Position numbers and translations under genes: made by a program
NCBI GenBank assembly: GCA_025890175.1
Contig: JANPYM010000021.1
Coordinates: forward strand, 209,354 to 273,353
Length of the DNA stretch: 64,000 nucleotides
Reading direction: 5' to 3'
DNA from: Ciborinia camelliae
Lineage: Eukaryota; Ascomycota; Leotiomycetes; Helotiales; Sclerotiniaceae
Shown here: piece after piece, positions 1 to 11,642 of the stretch
Numbering within the stretch: the stretch's first letter is position 1
Layout of the letters: every line of letters begins with the position of its first letter
The notes under the pieces: generated by a model
What the model saw: the letters and a program-made list of their open reading frames with translations, nothing else
Database searches by the model: none
What the model was told of the DNA's origin: nothing

Positions 1-3000
1 ATTCTCCTTACTCTACTCCCAAATAGGAGCTCTATGCGTAGAGATAGCTCCGGTCATTATGCTCTGCTATCATATCCGACATGGAGTCGCGTAATGATGT
101 AACCTATGTTTTATAAGTGAGAAGAGTAAAAAATTTGAGGTTCCCAACGCGTCTACTTATGTAATTCAGATTTAACGCACCCAGTAAAAGGTCAAAGGAC
201 CGAGATTCGGAGGTAACAGAGTAGTAATGGGATTTCTTGGATGCCATGAATATCCCGTGAAACAACACTCTAATTGAAAGTTTAGTGATCCGCAGTCATG
301 TGAGTGTTTGGGAAATGTAAGATTGCCCAACTGACCATTTGTCCGCGGTATATATAAGCCGTGGAGTTATTCTTGGCATGCAGTTGGGATTGATGTTGGC
401 GTACGTAATCCCGCATGTACGCACGTAACACCTGCAACGTTAAATATTCATTTGAGACAAATGTTGCTATTGATGCAAAAAAATGAAAAAATTAAAATTT
501 GGAAAGCTTAAAGGGTGAACCTCTTGTTTTGGAGAATCTCGCAGCAGATGTTACTTGCAGAACGGGGCCGAAAGAAAAAGATCAACTCATCTCTTGCTGA
601 TTCATAATGAAGATGCTAAAATCTGCATTTGCCAAGATATTGGGAGAACACTACTCCTCTGCGTATGAAAATAATTCCCCGACGGATTTTGAGCCTCGTA
701 AGCTCGCAGAACCACGGATAGATGTTTACACAACTTTTGTGGGAAAATCCATTCAACTCTCTAGCCAAACTTGCAGTTTTTCGCCGGATTTCCGGTTATA
801 TCCACATCGGCGAAAAAGCAAATAGCAATAATTGAGAAACCAGCTGCTCGCGACAGTGTGGAGTCAACAAACAGGAGTGAAATCAACGCAGAAATCGGCA
901 TGTTACCATCACAAGCCAGCGACATGAGCTATACAGTGCCTCTGAAGCTGCTGTTGGACTTTCGATGAGAAAGCAACTTCAGTGCCTTGCTTCTTGGCTC
1001 GGTGCGAGTTTGGTATTGTTCTTGTTCGGGCAATGGCACCATGGAACAAAGGCACTCCTTTCTCTGCACATGATAACGCAACCATTCTCTTCTCATCCTT
1101 CCTGTAATTTCTGGGCCTCCTTTAAAAACCTTATATTGGTAGACTTTTATCTTGGCCTCGATCAATGAAGAATGCGTCTGCGCTTTGCTCGGTGTGGATT
1201 TTTCATACAGCGACAAGCTTTGCGGCTACGGTGTCAGGCATTATTATCGTCAATAAGGCGAAATATTCACCTCCAGACCTTCTTGTAGGGTCATTGCTTG
1301 ACACAATCTGCAGTTGGTTAGCATCTTCAGTCATTATGAACAATTCATACGATGCGGGTTTGCGCACTTCCTGTAGAGTGGAAGAATTCAAGAAAGACAA
1401 GGGAAGAGATTCAGAGGTAACATTGACATATTGCACCCAAAAAATAGGATATTGTCGTGACATCCCAAGATTGATACCAGGAATTCTGCATGCCGAAATG
1501 GGGAAAATTGATGCATATTTTGTTCACGTGAATTTGATTACTCAGCATATCGGAGGAATCTCGCTATGAATGAGCCAATGATTTTTTTGTGTACAGGCAG
1601 GAGATATTATGTTACACTGCAGGGTCACCGTTATCGGTTTTCATTTCATCTCTCAAAGCAAAAAGTCTTGCATCCAAAAAGTCTCGCATCTTCATCTAAC
1701 CCTCCTATCCTATCTCTTCCAAAATGCCAAAATGCCAAAATGCCCATCAAACATAAACATCGATGTGGACCTCCCCAAAGCTCGTCCCCGAAGCTCGTCC
1801 CCGATGATAACCCTCACTTAAACAGGCGGTGAACTTCCGAGTGGTGCAAGCTTACAAGCTTCATTCCTTCATTCCTAGCATATTTAGTCTCCACCATTTC
1901 CCCGGAGCCTAAGCGTGTGATCATGATTGTGCTAGGGTTAGGGTAGCAGCGTGAAGTATCTCAGTGGGTACCATAGAAAGGAATTCTCGCAAAATTCCCA
2001 TATTGCTTGTTGCTGCACATATACGAAAGAGGCATGCCTAAGGACTTAACCGCTGTGCATGAGGCTCGGGTCCTTTCGCAGAAGCTACTTGCATAGAGCA
2101 TCTTATTCTACAATTATGCATCAGCATTTCTTTGAGAGTGCGTTCTGCGAGCTTATTGTGAAATTCAGAATTGCATGCTGATGATATAGGGCTATTATAC
2201 GACGTGTCTCCTACGATAGCTCGTATAGACTGAACCTTAATAGAAATCATCAGTGTGTAGGAGACGAGATGGATCGCCTTGATTTGGGCGCGGCATACCT
2301 TGAACCTTATATCATATGCTAGATTACATACTAAAGTATTCGATCACGATCATCAAGGTTAGATCTCTCAAGCTTTCTCTGATGATCCCGTGCATCTCTA
2401 GTTTTTTAAAGGGCACAACGGGTCTGATACTGATCCTTTTATTTTGAGACATGTTTGATTGTAATAATGGAATTCACTCGAGCGCCTTTTGATAAGGTTA
2501 TTGGAAAATGCTCCTGGTGTCCATCTCAAACACCACCCACCAAGACTGAGCCAGGATATACATAATCGAAAATCGTTATCTGTTCATTTTACTCATTTCC
2601 CCAACGTCAGATCCACAAGACAGTATTCTCAAAATTCCATAAACATGGATCAGGGTTATGATGTAGCCTGTTCATATTGAACAAGGATAACTTCAGAGAT
2701 TCCACATTTCTGGATTCAAAATCCACACTATCCATGCATCTAAAGTCGTCGACCACACGCTAGGGGTGAAGGATTGAACTTCAGTTGATCCTAGAGCCGC
2801 AAGCCAGCGGTTGCAGGTTTCCTGTGTAACATTAGGTCCAAGACACTCTCGGGTAGGGTCACGCTATTGCTACCAATGGTTGAGGAAGACATATTTCAGG
2901 CGGGAACATGTATGTGGGTGGGTACTCCGTGGTCCTTGCCAGACAAAAGGCAGGTTACCAAAAGGAGTTGTTACGGACAAAATACGGGGATCATGAGGGG

Positions 3001-3433
3001 TCCCTTAGAGTTCGGTCGGTATCTTCATTTTGGATCGTGAGAATCTTTTGAAAGCTGTCTCCAGACTCTGGAATGTGTCAGCATGATGTCTATCGCTGAC
3101 ATTACAATAAATTGATGCCGAGTGAATAGTTTCAAATCTGAGACATCCATTATCTCCGATATTGTTTTTTTTTTGAATATGGCGATTGAAAAGAGTATGT
3201 AATCAATACTGCTATTTCGAAAACCAAAGTTTACCCAAGGAATGAATGCCTTGACGGCTCTTGCTAGGGAAACAAATGCAAGACTGAAAGATGCTGGAAC
3301 TAATATCTTCAATTCTACAAATAATCAGATAGTTCTAGTACATGAGCCGCGAATTTCACAGAAATATTCACAGACAAAAGCAGATTAACATTCATAACCA
3401 TTGATTCATTTCTTCGTAATTTCATTTCCCATC
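1..3433. other. intergenic, no supported gene
   Basis: No convincing coding region is visible. Short open frames occur on both strands around 600-1600 and 2040-2250, but they overlap each other, lack motifs and show no splice-connected continuation. The minus-strand frames at 929-1216 and 1203-1463 overlap in different frames and could be remnants of a decayed gene, but I cannot recognise a family. Two small tandem duplications occur: AAAATGCC units near 1722-1745 and GCTCGTCCCCGAA units near 1780-1805. No partial gene enters from the left edge. Confidence 0.5.
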
Positions 3434-4632
3434 CTAACATCTTCCAACACCATAAGTCCTATGAAAGTTTCCCCCTTGCGCAGAATATGAATAACCCCAC
3501 TCCCTCTTCGGTTCTTCTTGCACATCATATCCGGGTTTCTCCTCTCTCACTCTCGACATCAGCATCTGGTTATTCCATTGCGGCATCTGCCACTCGAACA
3601 TCCCCGGATCTGGCTTGAAGATATCATCGTAGCTGCCAGGAACCTCTGGCATTGCCCCCATGAACGTTTGAAAGGGTTGAGAGCCCCATTGATGCGAGGG
3701 TCCCATGTTGTATTCGGTAGGTTCTGGAAGTTGACGATTGAGAGAGGAAGCTTGAGGTAGGGAATTTGGTATGTTGGGCCAGCTTGTCTCTTCGTAAAGT
3801 CCGTCAAGGTCACTGAGTTCGGGAGCTGGCGACTGACCTGCAGAGCGGATGCCGGACTCTGAGGTTGGTGGTGATGGTATGGAAGTGGTCATACCGTTCC
3901 ATGAGACAGGATGATGTGATTCAAATCTCTGGTGATCCTCAGCTTCTGGGTATAGTTTTCCGGTATCCACCATAATGGTAGATGGCGACCTTGATCTGAT
4001 AGTGGGAGTATTCATTGGCGGGGACAATAACTGCTGAGCGGCGACTTGATCGTGAGCATCTATTTGAGTGCTAACTTTCATCTTTCTGTCCGCTTTTGTA
4101 GTCGATTGTCTGCGCTTGGTCCCTTCCTGCACATATGATGGTCTTCTCGTAGCAACGATGTTTCCGTCCGCGTCTCTCCAAAGTCTTTTTCTAGTTGCCA
4201 ATACACCTAATCCCTCACCACCAGCCTCGTCATCCTTCTCCTTGTGACGATTCATATGTCTGTCTACATGATATGTTAGGCGCAAAATTCATTTTTAAGC
4301 AAAAATGGTGACATACCAAGAAGGTCGCGACGTCGAAAATGTGCACGACAACGCAAACATGTATGGTTTCCATCCTTGTGATTCAATGCGTGTCGGTGTA
4401 AATGTTCACTCCTTGAAAATGATTTTCCGCATCCCGCGAAACTACAGCAAAACTTCTTCTTCCCAATACCTGCATTGGTATTGTCATTTAAACTTTGCGA
4501 GCTCGTTGCTGAGCTTATCGAAGATGTGCGAGAGGAGGAGGGATTTGTGAGAGAAGACATGTTGTCGATGATATTGATACGATAAGAGTAAAGTTCAAGC
4601 TTTGACTGTTGTCCCAAATCCAATGCTGACAT
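3434..4632 (-). CDS. C2H2 zinc-finger transcription factor, two exons
   Basis: This is probably a nuclear DNA-binding regulator. Exon 1 is 4632..4317 and exon 2 is 4263..3434. The 53-bp intron (GTATGT...TAG) splits a codon, and splicing restores the second finger. With the start at 4632 the protein has 381 residues. An in-frame ATG at 4560 (residue 25) is an equally plausible start and gives 357 residues. Two adjacent classical fingers are visible: C63-x4-C68-x12-H81-x3-H85 and C92-x2-C95-x12-H108-x3-H112, separated by a linker close to the usual type. The long C-terminal part is rich in Ser, Pro and Gln and has no recognised domain, as in many fungal C2H2 regulators. Its targets cannot be deduced from the sequence. 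A Ser/Thr-rich stretch precedes the fingers. Confidence 0.82.
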
Positions 4633-7600
4633 TTGAGTTCAGACTATATATGAGTATCGAAGGACGGGGGAAAAGAGGGGTCCTGCACTAAGGTATATAT
4701 CAAGTCACGGAATAATTTCTCATGCACTGACAATCGTCCTATCTAACCACTGGATCAATTTCCATTTATTTAACACTTCAAGTTAATACCCACCCAAACA
4801 CCGGTTATCGGGCATGGTGCACAATGCACATACTACTCCGTACGCACATGATAATAACATGGTTCCTCTAAGGCTCTCCACAACTAGTTTATTATTCGAG
4901 ATTCCACTGCGACTACTGACAGGGTGCCAAACTAGTCAATTGCGAATTACGACAAATGAAATATCAAACCGGACCTGTCAAGGTAAAGCTATCCCAATCG
5001 AGGTTATCCGTTCCCGAATAATCTTTTGAAACTTAATATTGTATGTGATAGGCATTTAGCCACGACGAGAATAGAACTGGGAACCTCATTTGGCTTCAAT
5101 TCCCATAGGTTATCCAACATTTCCATAGCGATGATACCGCACAAAAAGTACTCGGGTATTATTAAGTAAACCATATTTACTTCATCCAATTCTCCAACCA
5201 GGAGTTCTACAACGCGAGTGCGGTTGTCTGTTCCGTTAACACCCATCACCTATGATGAATTGGTACCAGTACATCATGCGTACAATGTACCCTCGTAGTT
5301 CTCAGCCCCCCGTTTGCTGTGCATTAATGACTCTCAAATACCACCAATCAAACTCATTCAACGGTTTGCTTTCAACGTTGCAATTGGTTCATCCAGCACA
5401 TGGCATACCAGCATCTCCACAATTCCCATTATTTCTCCCAAATCACAGGCCGCCAGGTTACCCCTCAATGCAAACCCATGTATGTATATATTTATCAGTC
5501 GCCGCTGCATCCATCACCATCAATCTTTTTCCGTCCGATTTCTTGTATCTACTAGGTAGTTGTCTGTTGCCTCCCTTATCGATATTTTTTTCTGCCGATA
5601 AATTGACTAAGACATTAGAGCAGAACTCAAAATCCAAAACTTCTTATCGCAGATACTCGACCACTTTCCACCCTGTCGGTGTTTATACGCTACTTGACTG
5701 CCTCAGAATGTTTCGGTCATTCACACCAATCAAAATCTGTCCCTTTAAATCTCAATTAGTCCCTTGTAGAAAATACGTCGGCCGTCAAGTGCGGCCCGCC
5801 ATTAACAATGTGGCCGTGCTAACGGTATCGCTTAATGTAAGCCCTGGGCCAGAAAGTCAGGGATTTCCTGGAATTGAATATCTAACCGACTGCATGACTT
5901 TCCCATGGAGGTTAATTTTTACTTTTGATTACCAAGAAGTAAGATTTCAGGCTGATGAGGCTGGACAGCCAGAGTAAGATGAGAGATATGGCGTCCATAA
6001 GCTTAATAAGAATACGTCGTCTGTACTCCGTACGTACGATTGCAAGGAGTTGAAGATCTTCTCATTTCTAATCTTTCAAGGGTTTGCGTGTTGGTAATTT
6101 ATGGTAGTATTCCGACATCACATATGGGGACTTCGGTACACAATAACCCGAAAGGGGAATCATGTCCGAAGATGTCCACCTTCTTCAAGGTAAGAAAGTC
6201 CGCCCCCAAGACCACGAACATGCTACGGTAGTGTGATTTTGGACCGATCACATGAACGGATGTCCCGTCCTTTTCATTCCACGGATGTTATACCGTGACA
6301 TCATCGTAAGGATTAAGCTCGAACTTAATACTCACTGTCGTTTCGAGCTCATATCAACATGCTGGAATAAGATCATTAAGATGTGATCATTGCCATGCGA
6401 TGCCCATGTCTGCCGTGCTACCCCTTTGTACATCAATCCTTCTGAAGGTCGTGATTCTCATCCTCAATCCTTCATTTGTGTTTCATACAAACGTCTCCGC
6501 AATTGTATCATTCGCGTTCCACCTCTTGTCCTGTGCTTCAACATTGCTTAAAGCAATTTGCTTTTCCCCTTCTGAAGCCTGTTCCTTGCAAGCGCCAGCA
6601 AAGACCCCAAGCTAATAATTTCCCAAGCTCAAAGAACGGATAACTTTCTTTAATCCACCAGCCATGAATACGCCACGTGCAGGAGACCAGATCCATTTCA
6701 ATGGAATTATCACTCCCGTAGACGGAAGTATCAATACCTTTAGCCTCAACCGGCACATGCTATCTGACAGGAATAGATGAACGAAGCGCTGATACCCAAT
6801 TCAACTTATCTTGGCAATATCTTATCTTCTGCGTATCGAATAGCCGATGATATTCCGATTCCGGTGATGATTGATGTTCAATACGTCCGCAACCTTAACT
6901 GCTTTGAAATTCTGAAGATCCAGCCTTGACATGTCTTTGAAATTGCCTCCTTTTTTGGACTGACATGGGAGGCTAGCCGATTGAATTCTCAATATTTCTA
7001 TCTTCTTGTCTTCTCCTCGTCTTGTGTATCTGGATGTAGTTGCGGGAATAGGAGGAAATTAGCCATACGTTTAGTTAATCTCGTTTGATGCCAATTTCTC
7101 CATAACATATCCTACCGTATTGGCACAGCCTACATCCAGAAACTTAAGTGCCTTCACGTCGTATTATTTCTTTGTTGAATTCAACTATACTCAACGCCGC
7201 TTGCCGCGTCGATCCACCGTGATATACCCTTTGTTGTCTGACTGGAAATTACTCCCGTGTAAGATCCCGAGAAGGAATCGCATGGCAATTGTTACCAGCG
7301 AAGCGAGATGGATCAATAGAGTTTTTGAGAGCGTACGTAGTATGTACCTTGGTGTCTTGCTCCATAAATTAGCATGGCGATTTGAGGGCTGAGCTGCGGT
7401 GCCAAGAATATCCATAGTGACGAGTATGGTCGAAGAGGAAAATAAAAGAGAGGAAGGTTGTTTCTGATCTTGCGTACCATGTCTAGATATAAAAAATGCT
7501 TCAAAGCTCCGATTTTCCCGTAGGACAACTCTCAAGTTTATATACCACCCATCCCCTTATTTGCTGGCCAAATACCCCATTCTCTTGCAAACTCAAATCA

Positions 7601-8837
7601 GACCACAAACTCACCCTTTCCAATGGGAGGAATAAGTATCGACCAATGAACGTCCTTCCCCCACGTCTTCAAAAGCAAAAATGGGGTACAAACTCTAAAT
7701 CCCTCTAAAAGCTTTGTATTTTAAGGGAGCTTCCGTGGTACACAGGCACTCTCGTGGTCTTTGTCCTGTCGCTCTCGTTCAACTATCTCCAAAGATGGGG
7801 TTCTCATAAGTACTCGGTCTGCAAGATCTTCTCGAATAATTGGAGAAATAATTCGAAAATATGCGAAAACCTGTCTACTGCTCTTCAAGTAACTTGACCG
7901 TCCCACCAAAAGCTCAAGTTAGTTCTGCAGCCAATCGACGGGATGTTAAACTTTATGTGGCTTGATCAGTAAACATACATTCCTACTCATTCCTCAGCCC
8001 TATAAGCTACTCGAAACGAGAGATAAATACACGTGGGAACAAGCATAGGCGCCGAGCGCCCATTATCACATCTTCAGGCCTAGAAAATGTGACAGCATTT
8101 ACCTTACCGACATGCAACAAAACGAAACAATCAGTAGACAAAGCCCATCCCATCTTTCAAATCCTATCCTTTTTAGCCCTGTCATCCCATCTTCAATCTC
8201 TTTTCACACATGTCAAACAATCATCCCGCTCTGCACACCACTCTGCATATCACTACTAATCTCAAAGCCAAACCACCGGGTTCCAGAAACTTTTGGGTCC
8301 GGCACCTTCGTCTTTGTTCTCGGGTAGGAGCCAAATGGCCGGGAATAGTTTTCTCGCATAATTCTGGAGAAGTGCCGATGCCTCTGTGCGTGTTGTCACC
8401 AAGTGAGTTGCATTACATATATATGCAATGCATGGCATATGTTTCCGCTATTTCTTGCTCGACTGCTCGTCCCGCCCCGTTTCGAGGAATCGGGAAGCAT
8501 GGAACATACAAATAAAAGATGTTTAATACATCCTCATGCCTTTCAATATCAACTTTTATTGTATAAATACTTTCATTTAAAGGCTTCTATCCTTAACAAT
8601 TACCTACACGTCTGATTCGACGGTTGTGATGTAACAGTTCAGTAACTCAAACCGGTGTCCCGTTACGATGTAATTCCGGTGCTCTAAAGTTGAGCACTAT
8701 TGTTTCTGTAGAGATCGTGAGTATGGCCCCTCTCAGCAATATCCGATACAGAAAGTTACATTCCTCTTGCACTCATTATGCGATACTTCTTTTCTCTCCA
8801 TTTCCTTCCATTATCCCCTCGCCTGAGCTTGGCTGAC
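4633..8837. other. intergenic, no supported gene
   Basis: About 4.2 kb hold no gene that I can support. The longest open frame, 5252-5977 (+, 241 codons), has no motif, no coding-like composition and no splice partners, so I treat it as chance. Other frames are short and overlap on both strands. Part of this stretch may be the downstream region of the large minus-strand gene that ends at 8838. CGTACG-type short palindromes occur near 6030, with nothing else structured. Confidence 0.5.
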
Positions 8838-11642
8838 CTAATAATCTTCTTCATCTGAATCTTCCCCTCGGGACTCCGCCAGTGACAAGGTAATGGCACG
8901 GTCCAACATGGCTTTTTCTGTCATTGTATCCCATTCCCCTCCGCTGTTTGACGACATAGCGACTGCATGATTGGTACCTTCATTTATTGGCTTAACATGT
9001 TTCTCCCCATATAACAGAGCGACTTGGGCCTTCAAATTTTCCTTTACCTTTAATTTCCCATTGATTGAATGCTGCAACATGGATTTTTGACACCTTGCCT
9101 CCTCTTGAGATGTTCCGTTTGATGGCATAGCAGCAGTACCGCTGGTACCTTGATTACTTGACTCAACATCACTTAACGAGAGAGCGATTGCAAAATCCAT
9201 TTGGGCGTTTTCATCCAGTGCATCATCTGGGTATGTTTGGATCGGCGGCCGAGTGACAGTACCTTTGGTACCTTGATTCTTCGGCTCAACATGTCCTCCT
9301 TGATTTAACGATCGAGCGATTGCAAATTTCAAGTCGGTTTCTTCTTTCGCTTCCTCAGCTTGCAACATACCAGATACACCGATGGATTCGTATACATCAA
9401 TGTATTCGTTAGCTACACCATTGTATTTGTCTTTGAGACGTTGATCTTGCACAGTATCAATTTCTCCATAAAATTCGTCGAATTCTTGGTTGTCGAAAAA
9501 TGCTTCATCATAAAACTCTTCTCTAGACTGTAATTTTTCTGTCAATTCCTCTACCTCCAAACGTTCTTGCCGTAGAATATCTTTCTGTTTGCCATCAGGG
9601 AGTGTGGCAATCTTCAAAGTAATTTCATCGAACTTTTCATCTAGAAAATCCTGAAATCTTTCAGGATTGTAATCATCGTGTTCGAACCAGTGCGAATTGT
9701 CCGAGAGCTCGTAACTCATAGCGTTGTATTCGTATTCGTAGGCAAACACTATTCCCCTGATAATTTTTGACGCTCTCCGTCGATTATCTTTCGTCGCTGG
9801 AATTCTCATAGTGACAGCTTTGTCTCGAATATACGCAAGCTGTTCCTTCAGTTCTTGTGTGCTTCTTTCATTGATCTGCATCAAAATTTCGTCCACCATT
9901 TTCTCTAGCCCACGCAACTCTACGACCGGGGTTCTTTGAGCCGACCCTTGTTTGCCACTCCTTTCCATCTCTATCCCACCTCTACTCATAGCCACACCCC
10001 CATTCGTACTTAGTGGTTTTCCTCGAGTCAGCCCCGGCCTTGGAGGTGGAGGCATAGCTCTGCTATTTTGTTGAACGGTCCCCGAATCATTATGAGGCTC
10101 ATCAACTTCCATTTTATCAGAGCATGATCCCGAAACAGAGGGAACCTCAGCATAATTTGTATCTCTTCCTCTCGACATCAATTGCCTCGCTTGCTCTTCA
10201 CTCATTGGCTCGCAGCCCTTGGATTTGTCGATCAATCCCCGTTGATACAGGAAAGTAATCTTTTTCGGCTCCCCCATACAAGCCATATCATCATCTGGCG
10301 AGTCATCCTCTCTAATTATCTCTCTTCGCCGATGCTTTCTAGCTTTGTACTGGTCTAGTGGCTCATTTTGAACTTTGATGGTAGAAAACAAGCGCTTAAA
10401 TGGATCTGGCTTATTATCATCCGTAATTCCTTGCGCTTGATCGGTTATATGCAGGGATTCCTGAACTCGATGTGATGACGTAGAATCTTCAATTTTAGCA
10501 ATTCTTTTGAGGCGTTTCCGTGGTGCATCCTCATGGTCTGATTCCATAGAGTTTGGATCCTTTTGAGCTGACAGAATGTTTCCCGTCTCTCCATGGTAAG
10601 ATTCGGTGGATTTGGGAACTATATGTGCTTCATTTTCTGATTCATATTCTGGGGAAGGGCTTCTTGGATAGGTACCAGGCATTTTTGGAAGATCGAATCT
10701 CTCGATGGAAGTCATGTTTCCGACATCTTCTGGCAGAAAGTTCGAGGAAGGTCTCGTCAAAGAGGACGTCATGTTTGGAGTATTAAGATCGTTATCACAG
10801 TCATCATGTCTATTCCTTTTGACACGGTTGCCTGAGCTTCGATGAACATGAAGGCGTTCCACAGATTGATCATTTGATCCTTCTCGTGGCCTCGCCTGAG
10901 ACTCGAACTCTACACGGCGAAATACACGCAAAGGCGATTCTGCGCCATGATCGCCGATTACCTCCTTGGGGGAGCTATTTCTATCGGTGATTATATCATT
11001 CTTGTCTTTCAGCTGAATCGAATGTTGACGAGTTCCTCGCGTTTTAGATGTCTGACTCCTTTCGAGAGAAGGTTCTCGAGGTCGTTGAATGGTTGAATCT
11101 TGGCTAAGGTTGGACTTTGTATCCACCACATCGGTGTCATCAATCGAAGCTTGTCGGATATATTGAATGATAGGATCAAGATCATGGTCTTTTATCGTGG
11201 GGTCAATGAAGCCCGGAACAGGTTCTTGCGATAATCGATTAACTGTTTGCGGATCTAGGTTGACATCTAAAATATCAAAGCCAATCGAAGATCTATCGTT
11301 ATCGTTTGACGATGTTATTTGGGTAGATTTGAGACTTGGTATGTGGTATGGCAGATCCTCAATAAACCTCGAGTATCGGCGATTGTTAACAGTGTTTGGT
11401 AGAGCTGGATCGCTTTTGCAAAAGTTATCACCAAGTCCTTGAAGCCATTCATGGCTGTCAAGAAAAAGATCATCTCTTCCTATTGGAGCCACATCTTCAG
11501 AATCTTCAGAATCTGGAGAATCTGGCTCAATTGTTATGTTGGATAAGACCTGGGTTTCCAGCGAAGGTTCTTCGTATGCGAACTCCGTGTGACTGAGGTT
11601 ACTTAGCCTCATGGGCCGTGACCTTTCGCGTCCTCTTGACAT
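8838..11642 (-). CDS. large disordered protein with three C-terminal UIMs
   Basis: This is a single long uninterrupted frame of 934 residues starting at ATG 11642. Its product is not one I can name. The last 170 residues carry three ubiquitin-interacting-motif-like helices: around 767-781 (core DLKFAIARSL), 814-828 (core QMDFAIALSL) and 911-925 (core MLDRAITLSL). Each has the acidic lead, the central Ala and the x-x-x-Ser spacing of UIMs. The linkers after them also repeat (NQGTKGT, NQGTSGT, NEGTNHA), so this end grew by internal duplication. The first 550 residues are low-complexity, charged and rich in Ser and Arg, with KR-rich stretches compatible with nuclear localisation. A glutamate-rich, probably coiled-coil segment lies around 590-760. 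Ubiquitin binding is inferred from the motifs, and no catalytic domain is visible. The start is the first ATG in frame. Confidence 0.8.
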   Translation of the reverse strand: MSRGRERSRPMRLSNLSHTEFAYEEPSLETQVLSNITIEPDSPDSEDSEDVAPIGRDDLFLDSHEWLQGLGDNFCKSDPALPNTVNNRRYSRFIEDLPYHIPSLKSTQITSSNDNDRSSIGFDILDVNLDPQTVNRLSQEPVPGFIDPTIKDHDLDPIIQYIRQASIDDTDVVDTKSNLSQDSTIQRPREPSLERSQTSKTRGTRQHSIQLKDKNDIITDRNSSPKEVIGDHGAESPLRVFRRVEFESQARPREGSNDQSVERLHVHRSSGNRVKRNRHDDCDNDLNTPNMTSSLTRPSSNFLPEDVGNMTSIERFDLPKMPGTYPRSPSPEYESENEAHIVPKSTESYHGETGNILSAQKDPNSMESDHEDAPRKRLKRIAKIEDSTSSHRVQESLHITDQAQGITDDNKPDPFKRLFSTIKVQNEPLDQYKARKHRRREIIREDDSPDDDMACMGEPKKITFLYQRGLIDKSKGCEPMSEEQARQLMSRGRDTNYAEVPSVSGSCSDKMEVDEPHNDSGTVQQNSRAMPPPPRPGLTRGKPLSTNGGVAMSRGGIEMERSGKQGSAQRTPVVELRGLEKMVDEILMQINERSTQELKEQLAYIRDKAVTMRIPATKDNRRRASKIIRGIVFAYEYEYNAMSYELSDNSHWFEHDDYNPERFQDFLDEKFDEITLKIATLPDGKQKDILRQERLEVEELTEKLQSREEFYDEAFFDNQEFDEFYGEIDTVQDQRLKDKYNGVANEYIDVYESIGVSGMLQAEEAKEETDLKFAIARSLNQGGHVEPKNQGTKGTVTRPPIQTYPDDALDENAQMDFAIALSLSDVESSNQGTSGTAAMPSNGTSQEEARCQKSMLQHSINGKLKVKENLKAQVALLYGEKHVKPINEGTNHAVAMSSNSGGEWDTMTEKAMLDRAITLSLAESRGEDSDEEDY

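Noticed and set aside
929..1463. Two overlapping minus-strand frames that could be one frameshifted gene
   Set aside because: There are no recognisable domains and no good intron between them. I kept it only as a note in the intergenic entry.
2765..2830. tRNA-like T-arm on the minus strand (GAAGTTCAATCCTTC)
   Set aside because: There is no matching acceptor stem, A box or anticodon arm at the right distances.
5252..5977. Plus-strand 241-codon open frame
   Set aside because: It has no motif, an atypical composition and no splice or regulatory context. It could be real but nothing supports it.
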